From contig NZ_KI519495.1 of the NCBI RefSeq assembly GCF_000482745.1, positions 120,214 to 184,213 of the forward strand: a stretch of 64,000 nt of DNA, written 5' to 3'. This DNA is from Oleidesulfovibrio alaskensis DSM 16109. GTDB lineage: Bacteria; Desulfobacterota; Desulfovibrionia; Desulfovibrionales; Desulfovibrionaceae. Every line of letters begins with the position of its first letter. Positions within the stretch are counted from its first letter, which is position 1. This document shows positions 9,955 to 17,884 of this stretch, piece by piece. The position numbers were made by a program, and so were the translations under genes. Below the pieces are notes generated by a model. It saw only the letters and a list, made by a program, of their open reading frames with translations, searched no databases and was not told the origin of the DNA.

Positions 9955-10554
9955 ATGCGCATTTCTGCATCGTCACACTACGCATCGAGAATTCTCGTCA
10001 TGCTTACACGCCATGCCGACGAAGCCCCCATTCCTGCAGCCGCTCTGGCAGATCGTTCCGGTATCTCCATCAAGTTTGTGGAAAAGCTCATCCGCCCGCT
10101 GAAGCAGGCCGGTCTGGTGGAAAGTGTCCGCGGCGCCACCGGCGGTCACATGCTGGCCATGCGCCCTGAACAGATCAGTCTGGGCGATGTGGTACGCGCC
10201 ATGGAAGGCGGCATAGACCTGACACACTGCTGCGACGATCCGGAACGCTGCCGTTCCAAGGAATCGTGCCGTACCCGCCAGATGTGGTCAGGCGTCAGCC
10301 GCGCCCTTGAACGCACACTGGACGCCATAACCCTGCTGGACCTGCTGAACGACCCCGCCCCCGAATGCACCAGCCTGCCCGAACCGCCCCAGAAAAACAG
10401 CCGCCCCGCCAAAGCACAGCAGGCGGAATCCGGTCCGCATACCGGCCGCGAAAAGCTGCTTTCTTCCCGCGGGATGAACACCGGGCGCTGCTGCGACACG
10501 CTGCTTACCGCCAAGGGGCAATGCTCATGCAGCCACGGCTGCCCTGCCCCGTAG
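9955..10554 (+). CDS. IscR-like Rrf2-family transcriptional regulator with Cys-rich tail
   Basis: A 199-residue regulator, longer than usual for the family (130-165). The N-terminal winged helix is typical (ISASSHYASRILVML, IPAAALADRSGISIKFVEKLIRPLKQAGLVESVRG, GGHMLA). It has the IscR iron-sulfur ligand spacing C93-X5-C99-X5-C105; the residue matching the IscR histidine ligand (three after the last Cys) is Arg. A tail of about 70 residues ends with five further cysteines (179, 180, 190, 192, 196). ATG 9955 has a GGGAGAG-like site about 8 bases upstream. It probably senses redox, Fe-S or sulfide state and controls the following SQR-like and DUF1641 genes; this role is inference. Confidence 0.85.
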   Translation: MRISASSHYASRILVMLTRHADEAPIPAAALADRSGISIKFVEKLIRPLKQAGLVESVRGATGGHMLAMRPEQISLGDVVRAMEGGIDLTHCCDDPERCRSKESCRTRQMWSGVSRALERTLDAITLLDLLNDPAPECTSLPEPPQKNSRPAKAQQAESGPHTGREKLLSSRGMNTGRCCDTLLTAKGQCSCSHGCPAP

Positions 10555-10682
10555 CGGAACAACCATAAGGAAACGCTCGCCCGCCTTTTCCGCCGGGCGT
10601 TCGACAACGCCCACGGATATCCGGGGGCCGGAAGGATACCCGCCGCTCCATTTTGCCACTGGAGGGGCGTAACAAGATTACA

Positions 10683-10701
10683 CGCTTCCTGACTGGAAGC
10701 G
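10683..10701 (+). other. Hairpin in the leader just before the SQR ribosome binding site
   Basis: A perfect 7-bp stem CGCTTCC-TGACT-GGAAGCG ends 4 bases before AAAGGAG. It may protect or tune the mRNA 5' end of the flavoprotein gene. A GC-rich partial inverted repeat also lies at about 10576-10600 between the regulator and this gene. Confidence 0.4.
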
Positions 10702-10718
10702 CCATAAAGGAGAACGGC

Positions 10719-11960
10719 ATGAAAAAGTTGCTCATTCTTGGTGCTGGTGCCGGCGGTACCATGATTGCCACCAAAATGAGGAAAAAGCTGTCGGAACGCG
10801 AGTGGGAAATCACTATCATCGACCGCGACCTCACCCATCATTATCAGGCGGGCTGGCTGTTTGTGCCCTTCAGCATATACAACCTGAAGGACTGCGAGCG
10901 CCCCAAAAAGTCGTTCATTCCCCGTGGCGTGGAATTTGTGCAGGACACCATCGTCAACGTGGATCCTGTTAAAAAAGTGGTTACCTGCGAAAACGGCAAG
11001 CACACCTATGACTGGATCATCGTATCCACCGGCTGCCGTATTGCGCCCGAAGAAGTCGACGGCCTCATGGACGACTGGCACGGCGACATCCACGATTTTT
11101 ACACACCCAACGGCGCAGTGGCCCTTGAAAAAAAGCTCAAGCAGTTCAAAAAAGGGCGTCTGGTTCACCATATCTGCGAAAGCCCCATCAAGTGTCCGGT
11201 TGCACCGCTTGAATTCGTCTACATGGCCGACTGGTACTTCACCAAAATGGGCGTGCGCGACGATATCGAGATAGAGCTTGTCACTCCGCTGACAGGTGCC
11301 TTTACCAAGCCGGTGGGCGCCCGCATTCTGGGCGAACTGTGCGACAAGAAAAACATCAAGGTGACCACCAACTATGTGGTGGATAACGTGGATGCCGAGC
11401 GCAAGGTCATCGAATCCGTCATGGGTGACGAAATCAACTACGACCTGCTTGTCTCCATTCCGCCCAACTTCGGCCCCACCTATGTGGTGGACAGCGAAAT
11501 CGGCAACGAAGTCGGCTTCCTGGAAACCGACAAGGGCACTCTGAAGTCCAAGCGCTGGGAAAATATGTATATCCTTGGTGACGGCACCAACGTGCCCACC
11601 TCCAAGGCCGGCTCGGTCGCACACTTCGAAGCGGACATCGTCGCCGAAAACCTGATGGCGGACCTCACCGGTTCCGGCCACTACCACCATTTTGACGGGC
11701 ACTCCACCTGCTTCATCCTGACCGGCTACGAAAAAGCCTCGCTCATCGACTTCAGCTACGATGTGGAACCCCTGCCGGGCATGTTCCCCTTCCCGGGTGT
11801 GGGCCCCTGCGAACTGCTGGCCGAAAGCCACATCAACTACTGGGGCAAGCTCATGTTCAAGTGGGTGTACTTCAACCTGATGCTGAAGGGTCACGACCTG
11901 CCTCTGGAGCCCAACATGTACCTGCACGGCAAGGATATTTCCCTGCTGCGCAAGAAATAG
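10719..11960 (+). CDS. Sulfide:quinone reductase-like FAD-dependent oxidoreductase
   Basis: A 413-residue flavoprotein of the pyridine nucleotide-disulfide oxidoreductase fold. It starts with the FAD dinucleotide loop LLILGAGAGG, has the internal STGCRI segment, the SQR-type redox cysteine in SPIKCPVAPLEF (Cys159) and the second FAD motif MYILGDGTNVPTSKAGSVAHFEADI. Such enzymes oxidise sulfide at the membrane and pass electrons to quinone; in a sulfate reducer it may act in detoxification or in reverse. ATG 10719 follows AAAGGAGA; the longer frame from 10653 lacks a ribosome site. A DUF1641 gene follows 15 bases downstream, the usual SQR partner arrangement. Confidence 0.85.
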   Translation: MKKLLILGAGAGGTMIATKMRKKLSEREWEITIIDRDLTHHYQAGWLFVPFSIYNLKDCERPKKSFIPRGVEFVQDTIVNVDPVKKVVTCENGKHTYDWIIVSTGCRIAPEEVDGLMDDWHGDIHDFYTPNGAVALEKKLKQFKKGRLVHHICESPIKCPVAPLEFVYMADWYFTKMGVRDDIEIELVTPLTGAFTKPVGARILGELCDKKNIKVTTNYVVDNVDAERKVIESVMGDEINYDLLVSIPPNFGPTYVVDSEIGNEVGFLETDKGTLKSKRWENMYILGDGTNVPTSKAGSVAHFEADIVAENLMADLTGSGHYHHFDGHSTCFILTGYEKASLIDFSYDVEPLPGMFPFPGVGPCELLAESHINYWGKLMFKWVYFNLMLKGHDLPLEPNMYLHGKDISLLRKK

Positions 11961-11975
11961 GTCGGGGGGTAAGAC

Positions 11976-12644
11976 ATGACCAACGAAGAACGCATTCTCG
12001 AAAAGCTCGAACGTATGGAGGAGCGCCTTGACGAGCTGCAAGAGCGCGGCACCGCCATGCGCGAGCTTGTCGAAGACATGAATCCCATCATCAAGCACAT
12101 GTTCCTGCTGAGCCTTGAAACCTGTCAGGACCTGCAGGGTGATGTGAATCTGCATGATATAAAAGAACTCGGTTTCCGCGGGCTCAAAAGCGTGCGCAAC
12201 ATCAACTACACGCTTGATCAGCTTGAAAACCTGATCGACCTGTGGCGCACCATCCATCCCGGCATTGCGCCCACATGGCCCCATGTCATCGCAGGACTGG
12301 GCCGGTGGGAACAGGAAGGCGTGTTCAAAAAAATGGGCGCGCTGAAAAACGCCGGCGGCAACATTCTGGCCGCCAACAGCCCGGAAGACTTTGAGCGCAT
12401 GGGCGAATCGCTTGTGTATCTCACCCGTCTGCTGCAGCAGCTGGCCGACCCCAATGTCCAGCGTTTCCTTTCCAACGCAGTGGAAATGCTCGGCGCGCTG
12501 GATATGGAAAAAGCCAAGCCCTGCGGCGTATTCGGCGTGGTGGGAGCTCTGGGTTCCAAAGAAGCCAAAGAAGGCCTCGGCGTGGTTGTGGAACTGCTGC
12601 GCAACCTCGGCAAACTGAAAGGACAGACTCCGGCGGCTGCCTGA
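11976..12644 (+). CDS. DUF1641 protein, SQR partner
   Basis: A 222-residue soluble helical protein. It begins with a short coiled coil (ERILEKLERMEERLDELQER, about residues 4-23) and carries the DUF1641 core with repeated helices and the late segment CGVFGVVGALGSKEAKEGLGVVVELLRNLG. DUF1641 proteins are regularly encoded beside SQR-like or FdhD-linked genes, but their biochemical job is unknown. It sits 15 bases after the flavoprotein gene with GGGGGT as ribosome site, so the two are surely one operon. Confidence 0.85.
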   Translation: MTNEERILEKLERMEERLDELQERGTAMRELVEDMNPIIKHMFLLSLETCQDLQGDVNLHDIKELGFRGLKSVRNINYTLDQLENLIDLWRTIHPGIAPTWPHVIAGLGRWEQEGVFKKMGALKNAGGNILAANSPEDFERMGESLVYLTRLLQQLADPNVQRFLSNAVEMLGALDMEKAKPCGVFGVVGALGSKEAKEGLGVVVELLRNLGKLKGQTPAAA

Positions 12645-12663
12645 TTCTGCCCGCAAAACAACC

Positions 12664-12697
12664 AACCCCCGCCGTCCTGAGCGACGGCGGGGGTTTT
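12664..12697 (+). terminator. Intrinsic terminator after the SQR-DUF1641 operon
   Basis: A 13-bp perfect stem AACCCCCGCCGTC / GACGGCGGGGGTT with loop CTGAGC, ending in TTTT. The next gene starts only 30 bases later, so it is either read through partially or has its own promoter inside the previous gene. Confidence 0.9.
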
Positions 12698-12726
12698 AAC
12701 CAGCATGCCTTGTGAAGGAAATAACA

Positions 12727-13083
12727 ATGAGCAAGCGAATTCTTGTTGTGGACTGCAACACCGAAGAACGCCGGTCTCTTTGCGATGTGCTTTCCGCCAA
12801 CGGGTATCAGGTGACCGTCACCGCGTGCACCCGCGAAGGGCTGGATGTCATACGCACACAAAAGCCGGATCTCGTGGCGCTGGAAATGGACATGCCCAGC
12901 CCCGGCGGAACCATTTTTTATGCCCGCATGCGGCGCGACCCTGAACTGCGACATACTCCGGTGGTCGTGGTGAGCAGCGTGGGACCGCGTCCCGCCGCCC
13001 TGCGCAAAGGGGTACCCGTGGTGCAGAGACCGGCTGCAACCGGTGTTCTGCTGGATACCGTATCCCGTGCCATGGCTGTGTGA
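12727..13083 (+). CDS. Stand-alone degenerate response-regulator receiver domain
   Basis: A 118-residue single receiver fold (RILVVDCNTEERRSL at the start, DLVALEMDMPSPGG in the middle). The phosphoacceptor position, four residues before the conserved proline, is Glu53 rather than Asp; the acidic pair is D9-C10 instead of two acids; the conserved Lys before Pro is Arg101. Glu at this site often mimics phosphoaspartate, so the protein may be a constitutive or phosphorylation-independent adaptor. GAAGGAA precedes ATG 12727. It follows the SQR terminator immediately. Confidence 0.75.
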   Translation: MSKRILVVDCNTEERRSLCDVLSANGYQVTVTACTREGLDVIRTQKPDLVALEMDMPSPGGTIFYARMRRDPELRHTPVVVVSSVGPRPAALRKGVPVVQRPAATGVLLDTVSRAMAV

Positions 13084-13285
13084 TACCGGCTCCGCGGCAG
13101 AACAGCTCTGCAAAGCAGTCTGCCCGTCAACCGTTACAGCATCGCAGGCGAGTCCGGCATGCGGCCCGTACAGCCGCAGCCGCCGCACCCGTACTCACCA
13201 GGACCGGAAAAGACCGGACTCGTCTGTGCCGCACCCGCCGCCCCGCCCGCGGACAAAAGGCGCAAAGCGCGGCACCGCCGGCGGC

Positions 13286-14002
13286 TTACGCCGCAGCAGC
13301 CAGTTCCGTATCGGCAGGATATACACGCAGCCAGCGGCGCATCAGTTTTTCCGCACGCTCAAGCTCTGCCTGCTGCATGCCCGCCTCAAGCGCGGCGCGC
13401 GCTTCGCGCGCCTTGGCCAGCCCCGCACGGTCTGCCAGCATAAACCACATAAGCGCACGGGTTTTGCTGGCGCGTACGCCCTGACCGTCACGACACATCA
13501 CACCCAGCGAGTACATGGCTCTGCAGTTGCCCAGCGCCGCGGCCGACCCGAAAAGCCCCCGCGCCGCATGACTGACGGCAGTCTCCGCAGCGGTGCCGCA
13601 CAGACCCGAGCCGATACCGTACCGTGCTTCACCTCCCAGCACGCGCGCCCGGTGCAGAAACTGACGTTTGTTGTCCACCGCTTCGGGAGAAAGCAGCCTG
13701 TCGCGCCAGTCCGCCGCTATGTCATCATACAGCGGCTCATCATTAAAGCTGTACCGTTCCGCAAGACGGAAGCAGTCCGCCGCGCGGGTGAAATCCTGCC
13801 GCACACCCTGACCGTGATAGTGCATCACACCCAGCATGTTCAGGGCCTCGTGGTAACCGCCCCCGGCAGACCGCCCGAACCAGTCGGCTGCCTTGGCGTA
13901 GTCCTGCGCGGCTCCGCGTCCTTCGTAAAACATGGCTCCCAGATGAAACTGGGCATTGGTGTCGCCGGCCTCTGCCAGTGAGAAGAGTTCCTGAGATTGC
14001 AT
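13286..14002 (-). CDS. Sel1/TPR-like repeat protein
   Basis: A 238-residue protein starting MQSQELFSLAEAGD. Sel1-type repeats are clear: AEAGDTNAQFHLGAMFYEGRGAAQDYAKAADWFGRSA, then GGGYHEALNMLGVMHYHGQGVRQDFTRAADCF and, near the C-terminus, LGNCRAMYSLGVMCRDGQGVRASKTRALMWF. Sel1 proteins act as scaffolds for protein complexes; no signal peptide is visible from this start. The frame extends 38 residues further upstream, but ATG 14002 has GGGTGG before it and begins right at the repeats. Partner unknown. Confidence 0.8.
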   Translation of the reverse strand: MQSQELFSLAEAGDTNAQFHLGAMFYEGRGAAQDYAKAADWFGRSAGGGYHEALNMLGVMHYHGQGVRQDFTRAADCFRLAERYSFNDEPLYDDIAADWRDRLLSPEAVDNKRQFLHRARVLGGEARYGIGSGLCGTAAETAVSHAARGLFGSAAALGNCRAMYSLGVMCRDGQGVRASKTRALMWFMLADRAGLAKAREARAALEAGMQQAELERAEKLMRRWLRVYPADTELAAAA

Positions 14003-14300
14003 ACCGTCCACCCTTGGTTTGGTGTGTAGTAAAGAACGCCCTTCCCGATGTGGTGCACCCTCCGTGCACCTTTCAGCATGTGAAGCGGACACTGCCGCTT
14101 CTGCCACGGCCTGCAATGCGCCGGCTTTGCGCGGTTGCCACTCCGCGCGGCGGTGGTTGCTTTCCGCCCCGGCAACACCCTGTGCGAGCCGCCTGCAAAC
14201 TCATACCTAATCGGTATGATTTAATTCCTACCCACAGCGTAGGATATTGTCAACGCATCATCCCGACTTTTTTAGTCGGTGATAAATATTTTCCTGTCTG
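14003..14300 (-). promoter_or_regulatory. Upstream region of the Sel1 gene with three inverted repeats, one IscR-box-like
   Basis: No gene. Three dyads stand in a row: CATACC-N5-GGTATG (14202-14218), TCCTAC-N7-GTAGGA (14226-14244) and CCGACT-TTTTT-AGTCGG (14263-14279). The last matches the core layout of the E. coli IscR type 1 site (YYGACT-N5-AGTCRR) as I remember it. On the minus strand TTGACA (14253-14248) is a -35 candidate, but the -10 17 bases on (TAGGAA) is poor. Likely operators for the Sel1 gene or for a plus-strand transcript; the protein that binds is unknown. Confidence 0.4.
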
Positions 14301-14352
14301 AAAAAGAAAAGCCGCGCCACACGCGGGTGCCGCGCTGCCGGCAGCGCGGCAC
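14301..14352 (-). terminator. Terminator of the chemoreceptor gene, next to a 26-bp perfect palindrome
   Basis: Read on the minus strand, a 26-base perfect palindrome (14352-14327, half site GTGCCGCGCTGCC) is followed by a CCGCG/CGCGG stem (14326-14312) and the T-rich run CTTTTCTTTTT. This should stop transcription from the chemoreceptor gene that ends at 14462. Confidence 0.65.
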
Positions 14353-14377
14353 AAGCACGCCCCGCAACCGCACGACA

Positions 14378-14412
14378 GGGCCGGTGCCCCCATGGAGACA
14401 CCGGCCCTTTTT
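14378..14412 (+). terminator. Plus-oriented terminator-like hairpin without an upstream plus gene
   Basis: A 9-bp stem GGGCCGGTG / CACCGGCCC with a 12-base loop runs into TTTTT on the plus strand. On the minus strand no T-run follows it. The nearest plus gene ends at 13083, so it may end a small unannotated plus transcript or be a chance hairpin. Confidence 0.45.
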
Positions 14413-14461
14413 CCGTTCATCCCGGCGTGCTGCGCCGGTTGTATACACCCGCCGCTGTTTC

Positions 14462-16399
14462 TCAGCGGTTCAGTTCGGTTATCAGCCCGTCCAGTTCCTG
14501 CGCTGTCCGGGCCAGCCCGTCAGCGGAATCAAGCATGGCGTGCATACCCTCCGTGGTGGTGTCGGCCACAGAGTTCACCGCTTCCAGCGCCCGGGTTATC
14601 TGTTCCGATGCTGCGGACTGCTGTTCCGACGCGGCAGCGATGGACTGCGCCTGCCCGGCGGCATCATCGGCCAGACGGACAATTTCGCGCAGCGCCTCTG
14701 CCGACCCCGCGGCCAGCCGGTTGGCCTCATCCACCGATTCCACAGCCTCGGTCATGCTGGCCTGATTCTGGCGCGTGGCCGACTGAATGGTATGTACTCT
14801 CTCGGCCACTTCTCTGGTTGCGGCCATGGTTTTTTCGGCCAGTTTGCGCACTTCGTCCGCCACCACGGCAAAACCGCGTCCGGCATCACCGGCACGTGCG
14901 GCTTCTATGGCCGCGTTAAGCGCAAGCAGGTTGGTCTGGTCGGCAATTTCATTTATCACATCAATCACCTGACCGATGGATTGGGCATCGCGTCCGGAGC
15001 GGGCCATATCTTCCTGCAAGGCCTGAGCAATAGTGTTCACTCTGCGCATGGCTTCTTCCGAACGGGCCACCACACCAAGCCCCTGCTGGGCTTTTTCTCT
15101 CGTGACAGCCACCGCCTGCGACGCGCTGCCTGCATTGCGGGCTATCTCCACCACCGTGGCGGTCATTTCTTCCATGGCGGTGGCCGTTTCCGTCAGGCGG
15201 TCCTTCTGCACCTGCGCGCCGTCGGCAGCGGTCTGCGCCTGATGGTGCAGCCCTGCGGCCGACTCTGCAAGCCTGCCGGAAATCTCTGCGGTGCGTTCCG
15301 CCACCCCCTGCATTCTGCCGAACAGACTGCGCACCTCATGTTCTTTTCTCAAAGCTTCCTGCGTTGCGCTCTCGGCGCGCTGCGCCTGCTGCAACGCTTC
15401 GTGCTCTTTGCGGGCCACTTCCTGCATCTGGCTGCGCAGCCCGGAAACCATGGCCATGATATCATCGCGCAGACGGGCAAGTTCACCGGTGAATTCACCC
15501 TGCGGAACAGCGGTCAGGTCTCCGCCGGAAACCGCCGCGGAATAGCGCTGCAACGCATCCAGTGAAACAACAATGGAACGCAGCAGCCACAGTACCAGCA
15601 CCACCACAAACAATGTCGCCCCCACGCCCACGCCCAGCGTCACCATTTCCACACGGGCAACCATCTCTCCGCGCTGCCGCGCAAAGTTCTCGCGCAACGC
15701 CAGTATGGACGGCTCGAGCTGCTGTCCCGCTTCCACCATCAAGGCGGTCTGACGAGCCTTCACCCCGTGCTGCTCCACATAGGCGTTGAAAGTACGCCGG
15801 TAGCCGCGCAGCTTGTCCAGCAATTCGCTGTTTCCGGCCAGACCGCGCTCCAGTCCTTTCAGCAGGGCATCCACCCTGTCAACGTACAACTGTCCGCCGC
15901 GCATCACAAAATTCTTTTCCTGCCGCCGCAGCTGCAGCAGCACGACAAGCACATCTTTGTCACCCAGAGCATCCACGGCCGACTCAAGCTCTCTGGCCGC
16001 CATGATGAAATCATGCTCGATACCCGTTTCCAGATTACCCAGAGCGCTGTGGGCCTGTACGGCGGCTTCAAAAGCTCCGGCATAAACACCCAGCCGGTCA
16101 AGAATGCGCTCTGTCTGCCGGGCGGCCTCGGGTTGCTGCGCAGCTATGCGCCGCAGGCTGCCTCTGATGGCTTCCAGACTCTGCCGCGCACTGTCCAGCG
16201 ACTCGCTGTCCGTGCGCAGCAGGTAGTTCTTCTCCTGCCGGCGGACCTGCAGCACCTGTTCTTTGGCGTCCACAGCCAGCCTTTCCAGCGCCAGCACATC
16301 CTGCGTCAGGATGTTGCCTGTACGGTCCGCGGCAAACTGCGCACCGAATCCCGCAACACAAATACCCAGCAGCAATAACAACTTGTGTCGTATTCCCAT
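14462..16399 (-). CDS. Methyl-accepting chemotaxis protein with HBM-type sensor
   Basis: A 645-residue chemoreceptor. Membrane segments lie at about residues 6-24 and 252-275 and enclose a periplasmic helical sensor with the duplicated motif RRQEKNYLLR (53-62) and RRQEKNFVMR (158-167), the signature of helical bimodular (HBM) domains that bind organic acids such as TCA intermediates or acetate. A HAMP linker follows, then the signalling domain with hairpin tip IDVINEIADQTNLLALNAAI and methylation helices. No C-terminal NWETF-type pentapeptide (it ends ITELNR). ATG 16399 has GAGGAAC upstream. Ligand unknown. Confidence 0.92.
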   Translation of the reverse strand: MGIRHKLLLLLGICVAGFGAQFAADRTGNILTQDVLALERLAVDAKEQVLQVRRQEKNYLLRTDSESLDSARQSLEAIRGSLRRIAAQQPEAARQTERILDRLGVYAGAFEAAVQAHSALGNLETGIEHDFIMAARELESAVDALGDKDVLVVLLQLRRQEKNFVMRGGQLYVDRVDALLKGLERGLAGNSELLDKLRGYRRTFNAYVEQHGVKARQTALMVEAGQQLEPSILALRENFARQRGEMVARVEMVTLGVGVGATLFVVVLVLWLLRSIVVSLDALQRYSAAVSGGDLTAVPQGEFTGELARLRDDIMAMVSGLRSQMQEVARKEHEALQQAQRAESATQEALRKEHEVRSLFGRMQGVAERTAEISGRLAESAAGLHHQAQTAADGAQVQKDRLTETATAMEEMTATVVEIARNAGSASQAVAVTREKAQQGLGVVARSEEAMRRVNTIAQALQEDMARSGRDAQSIGQVIDVINEIADQTNLLALNAAIEAARAGDAGRGFAVVADEVRKLAEKTMAATREVAERVHTIQSATRQNQASMTEAVESVDEANRLAAGSAEALREIVRLADDAAGQAQSIAAASEQQSAASEQITRALEAVNSVADTTTEGMHAMLDSADGLARTAQELDGLITELNR

Positions 16400-16726
16400 A
16401 TAGTTCCTCGCTCATCGGCCACGGACAACGGGACGCCGTCTTTGCCTGTCGATCGCTTTTGAACCATGCGTATGCCTGCGGTCGGCACGCCCGGGGACGT
16501 TCCATTATGTCGCAACCCTTGTCAGCATGCGGTGGCATTTACAGCCAGAAAACGTTGCACACCCGCAGACTGAACCGTTTAAACATAAAAGAAATCTTAT
16601 ACTGGGCTACTGCAAGCATCCGGCAATGTCTATAACCACCGGACAAAAAAGAAGGCTGGATACCGGAAAAGGTGTTTGCAGCCACCGCAGACCTGCGCCG
16701 AACCTAAAACATATTGAAACAAACAG
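16400..16726. other. Intergenic, upstream of the chemoreceptor
   Basis: A 327-base stretch between the chemoreceptor start and the terminator of the leftward peptidase operon. It must hold the chemoreceptor promoter, but I see no convincing -35/-10 pair or flagellar-sigma site, and no gene. Confidence 0.5.
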
Positions 16727-16772
16727 AAAACCGGCCGGAAAACACACTCTGCGCGTTTTCCGGCCGGTTTTT
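16727..16772 (-). terminator. Bidirectional-looking terminator after the M24 peptidase gene
   Basis: A long stem, AAAACCGGCCGGAAAAC (16727-16743) against its complement at 16755-16771, with an 11-base loop. Flanking A-run and T-run suit both strands; the minus-strand peptidase operon ends 42 bases away. Confidence 0.9.
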
Positions 16773-16813
16773 CCGTCGGCAGTCAGATGCGGCACACACG
16801 CCGCAGAACAGCG

Positions 16814-17884
16814 CTACAGCACGCGCACACCATCCTCGGTGCAGTGGACCATATATTCCCAGCGGACACCGCCCCATACAGGAAAATACAACCCCGGTTC
16901 CACGGTGATGACCATGCCCGGTTCCAGACGGGCATCGGTGCGGTGGTTGACCGCGGGCGCCTCGTGCGTCTGCAGCCCTATGCCGTGGCCCAGCGAATGC
17001 GTGAATGCGGCTGCTACGCCGTGCCGTTCAAAAACGGCCAGTGCCATATTGTGCGCATCGGCAAGGGGCATGCCCGGGCGCATGATGTCGATGGCAACCC
17101 GCTGGGCGTGCTGCACCATGTCGCGGGTGCGCAGAAACTCGTCCGCAGGGCGGTCTCCCACCCAGAACGTACGGGTCTGGTCAGAACAGTAATCGTCCAC
17201 GCGGCAGCCCACATCCACCAGCAGGGGGCAGTTTTCATGCAGCACCGTGTCGTCGGGAATGGCATGGCACATGGCCGCGTTGGCTCCGGCCGCCACAATG
17301 CTGGGAAAAGCCAGCTCGGAGGCGCCGTTTTCACGGAAAAACTTTTCAATGTCCCACGCCACCTGCGCCTCGGTTCTGCCCGGATACAGCACCTGCGGCA
17401 GCCATTCCATCAACCTGTGGTTCAGGGCGCATGCGCGTTCCAGACGTGCGATTTCTTCCGGTTCCTTTATCACACGCAGCTTTTCAACCAGCCCGTCGGC
17501 CTTTTCCAGAGACAATCCTCCGGCGAACGAATCGTAAAACGCCATGCTGACGCAGGACGACTCGTATCCTATGGCACCGGAAAAACGTCCCTTTACAAAC
17601 TCGCGCAGTCTTTCCGCGGCATTGCCGCTGTAAATGAAAATGTGCTCCCTGTCCCACAGACGGCGGGCCGCCTCTTCAAACCGCGGGTCGGTGCACAGCC
17701 AGTCCGGTCCGTCGGCTGTTATGAGCAGACGGCCGCAACTTTCATTTATCTGCGCGTCATGCAGTTCAAAACCGCTCAGGTAAAACCGGTTGGCATCCAG
17801 ACTGACAAGCAGGGCGTCCAGCCCGTTTTCGCGCAGCAGCGGACGCAGGCGTTCGCGCCGCCGCGCATAATGTTCCGCGTTCAT
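16814..17884 (-). CDS. Xaa-Pro aminopeptidase-like M24 metallopeptidase
   Basis: A 356-residue member of the pita-bread M24 family. The N-terminal creatinase-like domain (LDALLVSLDANRFYLSGF) is followed by the catalytic domain with the five dinuclear metal ligands: two Asp in LLVDVGCRVDDYCSDQTRTFW, His in HSLGHGIGLQTHE, Glu in TVEPGLYFP and Glu in RWEYMVHCTEDG. It would cleave N-terminal residues before proline. Start at 17884 gives a one-base overlap with the stop of the mutase gene (TGATG), so it is translationally coupled; a frame 20 residues longer lies inside that gene. Why a peptidase sits in a glycan operon is unclear. Confidence 0.88.
   Translation of the reverse strand: MNAEHYARRRERLRPLLRENGLDALLVSLDANRFYLSGFELHDAQINESCGRLLITADGPDWLCTDPRFEEAARRLWDREHIFIYSGNAAERLREFVKGRFSGAIGYESSCVSMAFYDSFAGGLSLEKADGLVEKLRVIKEPEEIARLERACALNHRLMEWLPQVLYPGRTEAQVAWDIEKFFRENGASELAFPSIVAAGANAAMCHAIPDDTVLHENCPLLVDVGCRVDDYCSDQTRTFWVGDRPADEFLRTRDMVQHAQRVAIDIMRPGMPLADAHNMALAVFERHGVAAAFTHSLGHGIGLQTHEAPAVNHRTDARLEPGMVITVEPGLYFPVWGGVRWEYMVHCTEDGVRVL

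Noticed and set aside
10146..12665. An 839-codon open frame on the minus strand across the Rrf2, SQR and DUF1641 genes
   Set aside because: It lies opposite three well-recognised genes, has low-complexity Phe/His-rich translation and no family match; it is a by-product of biased third-codon GC.
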